A stretch of DNA of 64,000 nucleotides from Ziziphus jujuba (lineage: Eukaryota; Streptophyta; Magnoliopsida; Rosales; Rhamnaceae): positions 1,047,501-1,111,500 of the forward strand of contig NC_083386.1 of assembly GCF_031755915.1 (NCBI RefSeq). The letters are read 5' to 3'. Positions 11,550 through 23,528 of this stretch are shown in pieces; position 1 is the stretch's first letter; the number at the start of each line of letters is the position of its first letter. A program made the translations under genes and the position numbers. The notes under the pieces were generated by a model. The model searched no databases. It was not told the origin of the DNA and saw only the letters and a list, made by a program, of their open reading frames with translations.

Positions 11550-12855
11550 GTATCCATAGAACATCTGACGTAACATAGATAATGAGTAAATAGGATTTAA
11601 TATCATTCCAATTTCCATTACAAAATTAATTATTATTTTTGTAATTAAAAGATATTTTTGGCTAGTAAGTATTCCAAAAAATACTATCAATTCTATCACA
11701 AAACCGCTCATGCCTGGTAATGCAAGAGAAGCCATCGATAAGATGCTGAAAGTCGTGAATATTTTTGGAATTGCGATAGCCATTTTGTCCATTTCCTTGA
11801 GATAAACATAACTTGTTCCTGCCAAGAAAAAAAGCGCAGCACCAATAAATCCATGAGAGATTATTTGTAAACTGGCTCCATTGGGTCCTGTATCGTTTAT
11901 AGAACCAATTCCTATCATTATGAAACCCCTATGAGATACGGAGGAATAAGCTATTCTTTTTTCTTAAAATTACGTTGCCCCAAAGATGTTAAAGTTACAT
12001 AGATTATTTGAATTGTGCTTACTATGATCATCCAAGGAAAAAAGATAGATGAGCGTGAGGTAATAATTGCATATTTATCTGAACCACTCCATACGCTCCC
12101 ATTTTTAATAATATTCCAGCTAGAAGCATACAAGTATCGTAATGTGCCTCTCCATGGGTGTCTGGTAACCATGTATTTAAGGGTATAATCGGCAATTTGA
12201 CAGCAAAAGCAATAAAAAAATCCAATATAAAAATTGACTTCTAGTGCTACAGTATATGATTGACTAGCTGATATTTCATTAGAATCATATAAACCAATAC
12301 CCAAAACTCCTATTAATAAAAAAAATAGTAGCTACTGCAGTGTACAAAATAAATTTTGTAGCTGAATACAAACTTTTCTTTCCGCTCCATATGGATAGAA
12401 GTAGATAAACTGGAATTAATTCTAACTCCCATATGATTAAAAAAAAGTAAAAGGTCTTGAGATGAAAATGGTCCTATTTGACCGCTATACATTGCTAACA
12501 TCAGGAAATTGAATAATAGAGAATCTCGAGTAACCGGCTAGGCCACTAAAGTAGCTAAAGTAGTGATAAATCCTGTCAGTAAAATAGGTGGTATATAAAT
12601 TCCATCTATTCCCAATCTCCAGTAAAAATCAAAAAAATGGATCCATTTATAATTCTCTGTAAATTGGATTAATGGATCATCCAATTGGAAATGATACCCA
12701 AATGTATAGGTTATTAGAATGAGTCCTATTACGCATATACAAATAGTACACCACCTAATTACCTTACTCCCTCTATGAGAGAGAAAGAAAATTAAAAAAA
12801 CTGTAGATATTGGCAAAACTACAACTATCATTAACCAAGAAAAATCATTTGTGGT

Positions 12856-13893
12856 AAAAACAAGATAAACTTGGACCAGAAAAACCCTGATCCATTTAAA
12901 AAGTCAAATTCAGGACCCACTAAAAGTCTAGTTGGTTAAAACCCTGTCAAAATCTCAAGTTTATTGACCACCAGTAATCGCATCAACCCCTAGTGAGCTT
13001 ATTGACCACCATTAAGCTTGTCAACCACCAACCTACAAACAAAGACAATATTAATCCAATGTGTTACCAACCAAAGGTACTTGGACGTTCAAGTTAGAAA
13101 TTGATTATAGTGTTTAATATAGAGATAATAAAGGAAATTTTGAGATTACACCATTCTTAAAGAATTAATGTCTACTTATAAAGCATATGGGCCTTTGACA
13201 ATGGTTGTGCCTTATGAACGAGATGGTTATCCTATATTTTGGTTCTAACAATGAGAGTGGATTTCATTAGATTTACATGACTACCATTTTATTCAAATAG
13301 ACATGATAGTTAATTTTAAAGTAGATTATTTGCATCATCAATTGAATTTCAAGTGCATGAAGATTTTGCTTTGTTATTTTCGTGATATTAATAACTGAAA
13401 CCATATTTAATCATTGTGATAGTATGTACTAGTAGATGAGATCAATTCCTAGTTGTTGACCGTAATTGATTGACCGTATATGTAGTCAATCATTAATCGT
13501 TATGACCACTAATCCTTAAATTCCACCACTAAATTTAGTAGTATTAAAGATAAACGGGTCATGATAACACCATGTTCTTGAGCTCATTTCACCCATAACA
13601 TATCTATATATACAAATAATATATTATATGTATCTATGTGTGCTTGTTTGTCTCCGCCATGCTAGTGGAGATCTTGAATAGGGCATGGCTAGGTGACGGG
13701 TAGAGCATGTAGTTCCAACATGCATACATATATTAGCAGCCAATGCCATGTCTAGTACTATTTTTTAGTGCATGAATTCAACCGGGTTAATATTACGCTA
13801 CGTTCCTATTAATGCTGTATGTTGGTATTATATTATATAGTAAATTAATTACCTTTACCTTCACATATGAACTGGATATTAAGCATTTATATG

Positions 13894-13928
<35 letters not shown>

Positions 13929-15756
13929 GTGTTCGTAAAGGCAACGGCATCGATACCCCTCAACCTATATCCATCACGCACCACCATCGCACCGGTTCTG
14001 CCTTGAAATTATATTTTTATTATATATTATACATGCCTGCTGCTGCCTGTTGCCACTGCACGTAGTTTATTTACAGAAAGAGAGTAAATCAGTAGATGAT
14101 TACTGTCATTGATGAGGCATATATAACATGTTCATTATTTGGACCTTCATCACCGTGTTTGACCAGCAGCTGGAAAATGTATGATTATTATATTAGAACA
14201 TGCTCATATGTATATATATATATCTAAAGAAAACTGGGAAGCGAACGATTGCGTAGGAATCCCTTCGGCTTAATTTGGGTCTGAAACAAAGCCATCCGGA
14301 TCCGGGTTTTATGTCTTGTATATTTCAGATATTAATTAGATTAAGCAAATCGAGACCTTGAATTTTGTTGTCCGTGTTGGATCAGCACGTGTTAATGCCA
14401 CAGACTTTCAGGATTTTGCCTCGCTGCCTGCATACATGTATAATATAATATATATTCCTAAACCTCTCTTCTTTTTATTTTATTTTTTATAGATCATCAA
14501 ACTCCACTTCAAGCTTTAATTTATTTGGTTAAGTGAGGTGGTTTTAATCCATAATACCGTTTACATTTACATTCATGAGGTTGAGGTTGTTGGTGGAGAT
14601 ACCATATCCCCTTCTTCCTAGAAGAGAAATTTACTGTTAGAAAAAAAAAAAAAAAGCACTTTAATTTGTTTCATTTATTTACACCATGTTTCAATTATTT
14701 ATTTATTTTTGTATATATAAAATATTTTGTCTACATCCTTCAATTTAAGTCTAGCTAACTTCCTCTTCGTGATCTTAAATATATATACACAATTGACTTA
14801 TTTCAAAACAACTTAATCAATTTAACATCATATCAAATAAAATTTAAATTGTTAAATTTAGATTTAATAATATTCTAATATGAACCACCTGCCGACATTT
14901 AAAGATTGAGAAAAAAAATTATGATATTAAATATCTAATTTAAATTTAACTCTATATATATATATATATATCCTCGCAGATAAAAAATTTTTATTCATTT
15001 ATGATAATAACTAAGAGTAATAATTTTCAAATCTTGGACTCAAGATCTACGGGTACTGATGTAAACCTCTCCAATATTTAAAAAAATAATAAAAATTAAA
15101 AAAAAGGGCCGGCTAGTTAATAATTTTTCAAACATCAGACGGGTCATGATTACCGTTTAATGAGAAAAATATTCTGGACTTGTGTATTTTCCTCGATGGT
15201 AATTGCAGATATTTGCAAAGTTGCACCTTTCAGCAGTTATAAATAACAATTACCCAAAAAACAAAAAATTAGTTATAATATATATATATATATTAAACTA
15301 AGCTCATCAAGCTACTTGTTTCCCCCAAAAAAAAAAAAATACTACCTAGGATCCTCTGTCATGATATGCGTGGTGATCAGAGACGAACCCAATACCAAAT
15401 TGAAATTAAAAAACGATTACCATGGGTAATCTAGTAATATCACTTGTATGTTAAACAATTTAAGAGCCCAATATCTCGCATATTACGCTGAATTTGATGC
15501 AAATTCTATGTACATGACTCGATAAGAACTGGATCATGTGGATCAATTTATATGACACCTCTATATAAATATATGGTTTTGTTTAATGCATCACTTTGCT
15601 TGCGCCAGGTAATTAACCAACAATTAAATTATCGATATTAAAATTATTTTTAAAATATATAAAATTAAAAAGATTAATTAATATGGAATCCATATTATAT
15701 GTTCATATTATTGTTTTCTACGACAAATTGAAAGCAGATTCTAAAAGTTTAGTTTA

Positions 15757-15796
<40 letters not shown>

Positions 15797-17067
15797 TTGC
15801 TACAATACAAAGATACTTTTAAATTAAAATGAATATACCTAATCAATTACATCATATAATTAATGGGATTATATTTCGTTGATTACAATAATTGGATCAT
15901 GTATACTGCATATGCCCACGTATGAAGCAGAAGTGATAATATAAACAGATTGCAGGGTATGATGGAATAAAGGAATGAGGAATTATGCATTGGCCTCTTA
16001 CTTTGACTCTGACCGTTACATACAAAATGTATATAATATATATATATATATATATATGGAGGCAGATGGATCACATTGAAAATGGGGTAGAAAAAAGACG
16101 AAAGTTACTGTAAACAAGCATATATTATATTGGTAATAATGTATATATTGGTGTTAAATTGGTAATTGACAGTTAAGCATATTTTGTTCATCCTAATAAG
16201 GCGATATTTGGGAGTAAGGTCTCCCGTCCAGCGGACATTTACCAAAACCCCTTTCCTTATCATATGAATCACAAGTATTAAATATTTGATTTCCACTATT
16301 CATTCATTAATCTATGGCTACTTTCCAACCTATAATACACTATATTCATTCTTATAAATTATTTTTAAAAAAAAATAAATTTAGCCCAAATATACACAGG
16401 TATGGCAAGTCTTATATGTACAATAAAATTATAACATTGTCATGTTTGAATAGAAACTCTTATTATTATTATTATTATACTATTTTCCTGTTTTCTTTAT
16501 TTCTGTGCCCATCCTCTCCTTTTCCTCAAGCTGCCTACCTATGGCACTCAACACTCATCCGCATATCTCTCTCTTAAAAGTTAAAAGTTAAAGCCCACAT
16601 GTAAGTACATCGTGCCCTTGAAGCCAAGAAATTGGTCATCTCGATCTCTCCTCCGCTAGCTGTCTGCTTTTCCTGTACGTGACAGACCCGCCTCCTCGCT
16701 TGTCTTTTTTTTCTTTGTCGCTGCAGAAGGAAACCCTCCCTTCTTTTCCTTACCTAAAAGGTCTGGCACTCTTTATTTCGTTTTTTTTCTTTCTTTTTTT
16801 TTTTTTTTTTTTTTTTTTTGGTTTCCTTCATTTTCAATAACATATATGATATATCTTTTCCTTTAGTTTCCACCATGAATAATCTCTCTTTCTTCTTCAA
16901 TATTTTCATTGCATACCTTTTCCATTGATCCATCGGCTTTTCTTTTGGTTAAAGACTCATGTTCTCATGAGGCATATGCATGCAAGCTAGCTTGATATTC
17001 ATGATTAAAAAACCTAGCTAGTTTGAAGAGAATTAGAAGATGAAGGCCTTCAACTGCGAAGAAGATA

Positions 17068-17101
<34 letters not shown>

Positions 17102-17790
17102 CCTTTTCTTTCCATCTTTGATCTCTTTGTAGCCTTGTATATAGTTCCCTACTGTTTCTTAATTAAGAAATTTCTCTATTTAAACTAGCCAGCTAGCTAG
17201 ACTTAGGCAATTATTCATCCATCATATCATTTGTTCTTGGATTCGTAGTTCATGATGGATCTGGATCAAATATGCAATCCAACGAAAAAGTAGTGCACTG
17301 ATCACGGCTTCTTGCTACCTTTCTCCTTTCAGTAGAGTTGTACATGACAAGCATGCACGTACAAGGTCAAATTAGGTTTTTCATTATTTAGACACGCAAA
17401 TAAAATTCATACTACATTAAACAAGGATATCGTTTTTTTCCTAATAGTTAAAGAATGACAGCTTTGGCTTGGGGAACATATATAGAAATTAATATATATA
17501 TATATATATATACAGTTAATCTTTTTTGGGGATATTCTCCTTTATCAATCCTTAGTTTTTTTTTTTTTTTTTTTTCAAATACTGAGATTTAAAGATATCA
17601 TGATGGTCTAAAGGAATTGAATAATGTATTGAAACCTAAGAGGATAGAGTGGCATGAACTCATTTAACTCCCAAAAAATATTGTAATATGTTAAACTTGT
17701 AGAGCAATTTACAGGTTAAAAAATGAGATCATGATAAAAAACCGACAGAACGATCTTGATAGAAGCATTCTCTTTAATATGTGTATATAA

Positions 17791-17831
<41 letters not shown>

Positions 17832-18119
17832 AATGTATATATAATACCTCTTCAGGCTGCGGTCAAAACACATTGCTTAAGTTGAACTCTGGAGTTTATA
17901 AGTTAATTTCTTTCCTCTTCCTACGCAACAGAACATACTCTTTCGGAGTGTATATATACTAATTAACCTTGTATTCGAATTAATTATGGAGTTAATTATA
18001 TTAGACTAACCATTTTATATGAATGTTACTAGCTTTTCAAAATCCAAAGCATATATATAAATTCAATAGCTCTCTTCTGAATAATGATTAATACTATTTA
18101 TGCTTTAAAATTAAGCAGG
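12856..18119. other. intergenic region upstream of the NAC gene
   Basis: About 5.3 kb of AT-rich sequence without a supportable gene. It has (AT)n runs near 13897-13924, 15762-15791, 16034-16056, 17070-17097 and 17490-17512, a (TA)n(TG)n run at 17788-17831 and poly(T) tracts near 16790-16820 and 17555-17575. A TATA-like TATATATAA at about 18052, some 65 bp before the NAC start, could be its core promoter. An AG just before the NAC ATG (TTAAGCAG) could be a 5'UTR splice acceptor. Confidence 0.6.
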
Positions 18120-19663
18120 ATGATGCCAGGGAATGGGCAACTCACAGTTCCTCCAGGCTTCCGATTTCACCCAACAGATGAAGAGCTCCTCTATTATTAC
18201 CTGAGAAAGAAGGTCTCTTACGAAGCCATCGACCTCGATGTTATCAGGGAGGTGGATCTCAACAAATTGGAGCCCTGGGATCTGAAAGGTGCATATATGC
18301 TAATACATAATTTTATATTTAATTAATCACCATGCAGTACTTTTCCAGGTCTTGAAATCAATATTGGGTACATCGATCAATATTAATTATTAGTATGTAT
18401 CGGCTAGTAACATCTTAATTAATTTACTTATACATACATATATATATATATATATATACATATATACCCATACATACATAAATGTTAGCTGTATATATAT
18501 ATATATTGGTGAATAAATGTAGCTATTTCAATTGCATTTGCAGAGAAATGCAGAATTGGATCAGGGCCTCAAAATGAGTGGTATTTCTTCAGCCACAAGG
18601 ACAAGAAATATCCAACTGGAACTCGAACAAATCGAGCAACCACAGCTGGATTCTGGAAGGCAACCGGGAGAGACAAGGCCATCCATCTCAGCAATTCCAA
18701 GAGGATTGGCATGAGGAAAACCCTAGTCTTTTACACAGGCCGTGCGCCTCATGGCCAAAAGACTGACTGGATCATGCATGAGTATCGCCTTGATGATGAC
18801 AATCATCATGCTGAGATTCATCAGGTAGCTAATTAATTTAATTTTATTGAATTGATTAATATATATTTATCAATTGGAATAATTAATACAGTACCACTCC
18901 AACATATGTGTGTGTATATATATATAATTAATTCATTTTTTATATAAATATTTATATATATATATATATATATATAAATATATATCAGGAGGATGGATGG
19001 GTGGTGTGCAGAGTGTTCAAAAAGAAGAACCAAATGATCAATAGAGGTTTCCAACCAGAAATTAATGGTCATGATCAAGAAGAACATGACTACATTACCA
19101 GTAGTACAAATATGAAGGCAAGTGGTTCTGGCTCAGTAGTAGTATTAGATCATCATCATCATCATCACCATCTGCAAGCACTATATGATTATACTACTAG
19201 TACTCCTTTTGACGGCTCCATGCACCTACCACAGTTGTTCAGCCCTGAGACCTCAGCTCCTCCATCCTTGATATCGCCACTATCTTTGAACAACATGGAC
19301 GTCATTGAGTGCTCTCAAAACTTGTTACGTCTAACATCCACTAGTGCAACTACTACTACTACTGGAACTGGATCCACATGTGGAGGCCTAGGAGGACTGC
19401 AGGCCGTGCATCAGCAGGAGAGATTCAATGGTGGCGATTGGTCATTCTTGGACAAATTACTGGCATCTCATCACAGCCATCTGCAGCAGCAAGATCATCA
19501 GCAGCAGCAGCAGCACCCCCCACCTCCAAACAAATGCACTAACCCTTCATCGTCAAATGATCATGTACTTGCTACTACTTCAACCTCGTCTCACAGGTCA
19601 ACTTTCCCGTTTCAATATCTTGGCTGCTGTGACGCTGCTGACATTTTGAAATTCTCCAAGTAG
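18120..19663 (+). CDS. SMB: NAC domain transcription factor, SOMBRERO-like
   Basis: Three exons, 18120-18288, 18544-18824 and 18989-19663, all with GT-AG introns, give a continuous 374-residue protein; Arabidopsis SMB has a similar length. The NAC domain fills about residues 7-165: [20 protein letters not shown], then [70 protein letters not shown] and [11 protein letters not shown]. This pattern is closest to ANAC033/SOMBRERO, which promotes root cap cell maturation and death with the BEARSKIN proteins. The C-terminal half is low-complexity (a seven-His run, Thr/Ser runs, Gln-rich then Pro) and ends DILKFSK, a typical activation region. An in-frame ATG at 18084 is possible, but the family start fits 18120. 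Assignment to SMB rather than a close paralog is inferred. Confidence 0.93.
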
Positions 19664-20045
19664 CTAGCTAGGTAGGTTTCAACAGTGCCATCATCAATCT
19701 CATATTTTCACTACCAATCATCCCAGTTAATTTATAACCTCTGTGGCGGGCCACTCATTTTTACTACAACCTAGTAGGCACTTCCATCCATATACTACGT
19801 ATCTCGTCCCAATTCTGTGATCTCTGCTAATTTATATTTTTTTTTTGTCCATTTTCCTTCACCCCCCCACCACCCCCCCCCCCCCCCCCCCCTCTCCTGT
19901 TCTTGAGTATGGAATATGTATCAAAATGTAAATAACTAAGTTCAAACTTTAAGACCGATTGAGATCATTCACATTTTCTCTTAGATGGTTAATTTCTTAG
20001 ATATTGGATCCTTATATTATTATTTTATATATTTAATTAAATCAA
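19664..20045. other. 3' flank of the NAC gene with poly(C) tract
   Basis: Probable 3'UTR and flank. A nearly uninterrupted C tract lies at about 19862-19892. Runs of this purity are uncommon in plant DNA and prone to length error. Confidence 0.55.
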
Positions 20046-20150
20046 ATTAGATCCACCAAGGTTGGCTCAGTTGGTAATACCCTCACATCCAAATTTGTGA
20101 GGTCATAAAGACTTTCAAGTGTAATATTTCAAACTTGATTCCATTACATA
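20046..20150 (+). repeat. possible tRNA-derived SINE-like segment
   Basis: The stretch has an A-box-like TGGCTCAGTTGG and, about 40 bp later, GTGAGGTCATAAAGAC, which may be a decayed B box. Such heads begin many plant SINEs. There is no clear 3' tail or target duplication, so the call is weak. Confidence 0.35.
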
Positions 20151-20159
20151 TGACAACCA

Positions 20160-21076
20160 GTGTGGGCGGACATAAGAGGTACTAGCATGCTACTTAGCGT
20201 ACAATCTCACATCGCTTTAGTATAGAACATGGGATGGTTTAAATGTAATGATAGTCATTCTCATAATGTTGAAGCCTTTGAAATGGTAGACTTCAAGATT
20301 CGAAATAACTCCGAAGTTAAGCATGCTTAGGAAGCTTTAAACACCATACCAACTGAGTGGTTAAATTGAGAGTGTGCCAGTGAGGTCTAAGGATGGATGA
20401 CCTCCTAGAAAGCTTTAAACACCATAACAAATGCATGGTTAAATTAGGACAATATCGACAAAAAATGACAAGTCTACTAATGGAGTGGAGTGACAATATC
20501 GGCAAAGAGTGACAAGTCTACTAATGGAGTGGAGTGCTAAAAATCTTACTAAAGCCTGTGTCCAACCAAAAGTGTGCAAGTGAAGACATGATGTCCAATC
20601 TCATATCGTACAAATCTTATTAGAGCCTATACCCAACCAAAAGTGTGCTAGCGAGGACTAGAAGTGTGCCAGTGAGGACATAGTATCCAATCTCATATCA
20701 TACAAATTATCAAAGCCTATACTCAATCGAAAGTGTGCTAGTGAGGACTTGGTGTCTGCCGTGGTGTTACAAATCTTATCACAGTCTATACCTGGCTAGA
20801 AGTGTGACAGCGAAGACCTGTTGTCCAATCCCTTAATGCTGTGGTATGGAACATAGGATGGTTCAAATATAATAATAGTCTATCTTATAACGTTGAGACA
20901 TTTTTAGAGTTATTGGCTTCAGAGTTAGAAAGAACTCCAAAATTAAGTGTGCTCAGGCGAGAGTAATCGAAGGACTTCCTAGGAAGCATTGAACAAAAAA
21001 TCCCATACTATAGGGACAATATCGGCAAATAGTGATAGGTATACCAAGTCAACCAGTGAAGATGGGGTGTTACATT
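20160..21076 (+). mobile_element. Cassandra-like TRIM remnants with 5S rRNA-like segments
   Basis: Degenerate, internally repeated sequence typical of Cassandra TRIMs. Two 5S-like blocks lie near 20297-20405 (AACTCCGAAGTTAAGC, then GGATGGATGACCTCCT) and 20920-21000 (GAACTCCAAAATTAAGTGTG, GGCGAGAGTA, TTCCTAGGAAG). Several copies of a CAACCAAAAGTGTGC(T/A)AG(T/C)GAGGAC motif follow at 20570-20820, as does the GACAATATCGGCAAA motif at 20450-20510 and 21020. The end GGGGTGTTACA at 21066-21076 resembles a Cassandra LTR end. Individual LTR borders are not resolved. There is no coding sequence, as expected. Confidence 0.68.
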
Positions 21077-21084
21077 GTAGATGA

Positions 21085-21226
21085 TTTACATTTATACATG
21101 CATATATACAGAATGAGATCACTACAAGAATACAAAGATTACATTTGTACATGTATATATATAGAATGAGATCACTACAAGATACAAATAAGGTTACTAG
21201 TGTTTATAAGGATTACATTTATACAC

Positions 21227-21259
<33 letters not shown>

Positions 21260-21300
21260 GAGATCATTACAAGAATACAAAGAAGGTTACTATTGTTAAC
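21085..21300. repeat. three diverged tandem copies near the Copia LTR end
   Basis: Three tandem units each contain TTACATTTATACATG-like sequence followed by TATATATA and AATGAGATCACTACAAGA. They start near 21090, 21138 and 21210. The third carries a longer (AT)n run. They look like expansion within the LTR terminus. Confidence 0.65.
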
Positions 21301-22075
21301 AAGGTTAAAATTAAAGGTATGTTTGGTTGGAAGAATGAGTATTCCTAAGAAAGAAGGATTAGTTATTTAGTTACTTTTGGAAATAAAAAAATGGTGAAAT
21401 AGGATAATTATTCCTACTCTTTATTTTGGTGGCAACAAAAGAAAAAAGAAGAAAAAATGTGGTAGAAGAAAAAAAAAATAATACGAAGCAATAAAAAAAA
21501 AAATTATTCTTTTATTTTAAGGAATATATATATTTTAAGATTTTCAAAAGGAATAGTAATTCCTTATTTTGAGAAATTGGAATTCCATATGAATAAATAA
21601 GTCCAATTTTTAAAATCCAACAAAATGAAGAAAAAGTACAATTTTAGAAATTCATATTCTATTCCACCATTTAATCGATAAATCAAATGGGTCCTAAATA
21701 TACATGGAAAGCTTAAAAGAATATCGACTAAATATTTGATAGAGACTAAATAAGGTTAATATTAATATGCATCAATTGGACATGTATCATGATGTGGTTG
21801 AACTTCCTAATTTTCTTAATTTTGATCATTATCATGATTTGGTTTAGTTTCCTTAACATCTCCCTTAAGTTGGGTTGGGAAGGAAGCTGAATGCCTAACT
21901 TGAATCGGCAACGTTCAAATAACTTACATGATGAAGGTTTAGTAAACATATCTACTATTTTTTTGAATAAGAGACATATTATGTAATCAAAGATCCAAGA
22001 GCAACCTTTTCATAAATAAAATTGTAAAACTCCAACATGAGAAAATGCTCCAAATTTAAATTTTTGATCCTTTTA
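21085..22075 (-). mobile_element. Copia LTR retrotransposon remnant (3' end)
   Basis: On the minus strand, 22075-21870 encodes the end of the Copia RNase H region with breaks: HEKVALG-like, then VDMFTKPSSCKLFERCRFKLG. A purine-rich AACTTAAGGGAGATG follows, and the putative 3' LTR begins near 21863 and continues to about 21085. Within the LTR, 21310-21720 looks like a separate insertion beginning GGTATGTTTGGTTGG, as in some hAT-type MITEs; its far end is not exact. Everything upstream of the RNase H tail is missing. Confidence 0.68.
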
Positions 22076-22079
22076 ACTG

Positions 22080-22545
22080 AAGTTGACCGGGATTGACAGA
22101 ATGGATCCTATGGTCAACTTTTGGCACAGCTACAGTTTCATTTTGACTAGGGCATCATTGCTAATGATATATCATCATGAATTAGTAAACTGGTAGCACG
22201 TCAAAATCAAAGTTAAAATTAGGAAGTTATAGTCAAATTACGACGAAGTGCGAACTGATCAAGCAAGGCCAATGTTGACTTTTTATTTGTGTAAATTATG
22301 GTTTGACTTCTATACCATCATATAGTGCTTATCAATACGAGTTTGTAGACTAATAGAATGCTTAATTTGAACCTACAATTGAAAAGTTATGGATCTATAA
22401 ATTTGTAAATATTTTTTAAAGATTGACTTTAACGGATAGTTCTTATCAAAAAACACATAAAGGGGGTGTTTGAAAATATCTTTGATGTTGTCATATGTTA
22501 CCAATCTAGAAGTGACACGTGGCCAACCTCTTTTCCTTTCCTTTT

Positions 22546-22616
<71 letters not shown>

Positions 22617-23443
22617 GAGTTTGGCCAAAATTGACCATTTTCCAACCACCCAACTCCGATATGCATTGGCCACCATCGATCAAAACCCAGAAGTTGGTTA
22701 CTTTGGCCACTAAATTTCATGATCGGCTGGCTAGCAACGTGCTCAGATCAAGCTTCTAAAGCCTACAGCGGCCATTTTTCATTTTCAAGCAATTTGGCCA
22801 TTATTTGTAATATGGCCTTCATTTTGTCATATTCAAAACCATTTAAGAGATAAGATGATTTGAAATTCGGTTGAAACTTTACAACCATTTTCCAGTTATC
22901 GACAATGAGTTTGGTAAATCTGAGCTAAGTATTCTCAATCCTTATCTTATAAGCTTTTATTTGTTATATTTTTTTGCCAACTGTAGATGATTTTTTAAAA
23001 TATTACCATTTTTTAGCTAATTCTAGTAATTACAGTAAAATTGATCTGTGTTGAAAGTTTTTTTCTGGGAATTCTTATTACATTTAACTTCCTAATGATT
23101 AATAGAGATTAATGAAATATTTAATTTAACGAAAATGAGTATAAATAAGAAAATTTCAAATTTTGAGAAATAGGCCATTCGAGATCACAGTATAGCTAGA
23201 CTCCCCTAGAGTCCAATTTTGAGAACCCGAAAAAGTAAAAGTAATTTTAAAGTATTTAAACCATTCCAGCATCCTTGGATAACATATATAATATCTAAAT
23301 AATATTTATGGTATATGTTAGGCACCCTTTGGAACTTGCAGTTGACCCTATAGTAAAGTAAGCATAAGCAAATATCAGTACTGTGAGTGGTATATTTTCT
23401 AAATTATATTTTAGGAATATATATATATATATATATTTAAATT
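22080..23443 (+). repeat. old gypsy-type LTR relic with (TC)n microsatellite
   Basis: The stretch follows the same order of landmarks as the Tekay LTR at 23529. These are TTGACTTTTT, then ACCATCATATAGTGCTTATCAA and ACGAGTTTGTAGACT, AAAAGTTATGG, and late GTTAGGCAC followed by CAGTACTGTGAGTGG near 23310-23395. Overall it is strongly diverged and its borders are unclear. A perfect (TC)n run occupies 22550-22609, so the frames across it are not genes. The MULE appears to have inserted at its right side. Confidence 0.42.
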
Positions 23444-23528
23444 CAGATTTGATATAGTAAGGATACAATGAGGACACTATTATAAGGATATCCTACATGG
23501 CAACCATGTCAATTAAAAATATTTACAC
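23444..23528 (+). repeat. MULE left TIR, outer part
   Basis: Outer 85 bp of the left inverted repeat, ending in TATTTACAC where the Tekay element is inserted. It pairs with 37705-37788 in reverse complement, including AATGAGGACACTAT. Confidence 0.82.

Larger units (their letters stand above)
5469..12853 (-). pseudogene. ndhD: ndhD pseudogene split by a CRM-type LTR element
   Basis: This is a plastid NAD(P)H dehydrogenase subunit 4 copy in two blocks. The N-terminal and central part is at 12853-11550; the C-terminal part is at 5674-5469. The junction reads RQMFYGY then YKLFNAPNS, with the retroelement and its GTATC duplication between them. The start codon position (12853-12851) reads ACA; native ndhD usually has ACG there, edited to AUG in RNA. 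The N-terminal block has several frameshifts, near 12540, 12300 and 11950. The C-terminal block keeps the [14 protein letters not shown] end and a TAG at 5471-5469. Confidence 0.92.
1..12855. other. NUPT: nuclear copy of plastid small single-copy region
   Basis: After removal of the retroelement at 5675-11549, about 7 kb is collinear with the plastid SSC order ndhF(-), rpl32(+), trnL-UAG(+), ccsA(+), ndhD(-), spacers included. Every coding copy has stops or frameshifts, and many changes look like C-to-T or G-to-A, as expected for methylated nuclear copies of plastid DNA. The left end lies outside the window. The right end falls just beyond the ndhD start, near 12855-12870, where the sequence stops looking plastid. 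A functional plastome is excluded by the decay and by the nuclear LTR element inside it. Confidence 0.93.

Noticed and set aside
1..12855. Functional plastid genes or a plastome fragment
   Set aside because: All genes have stops, frameshifts or tRNA damage, and a nuclear LTR element with its own duplication lies inside, so this is a nuclear copy.
20290..21000. True 5S rRNA genes
   Set aside because: The 5S-like blocks are partial and embedded in TRIM-type repeats with no intact 120-nt unit.
22466..22759. Ser-Leu and Arg-Glu repeat proteins on both strands
   Set aside because: They are translations of the (TC)n microsatellite at 22550-22609.
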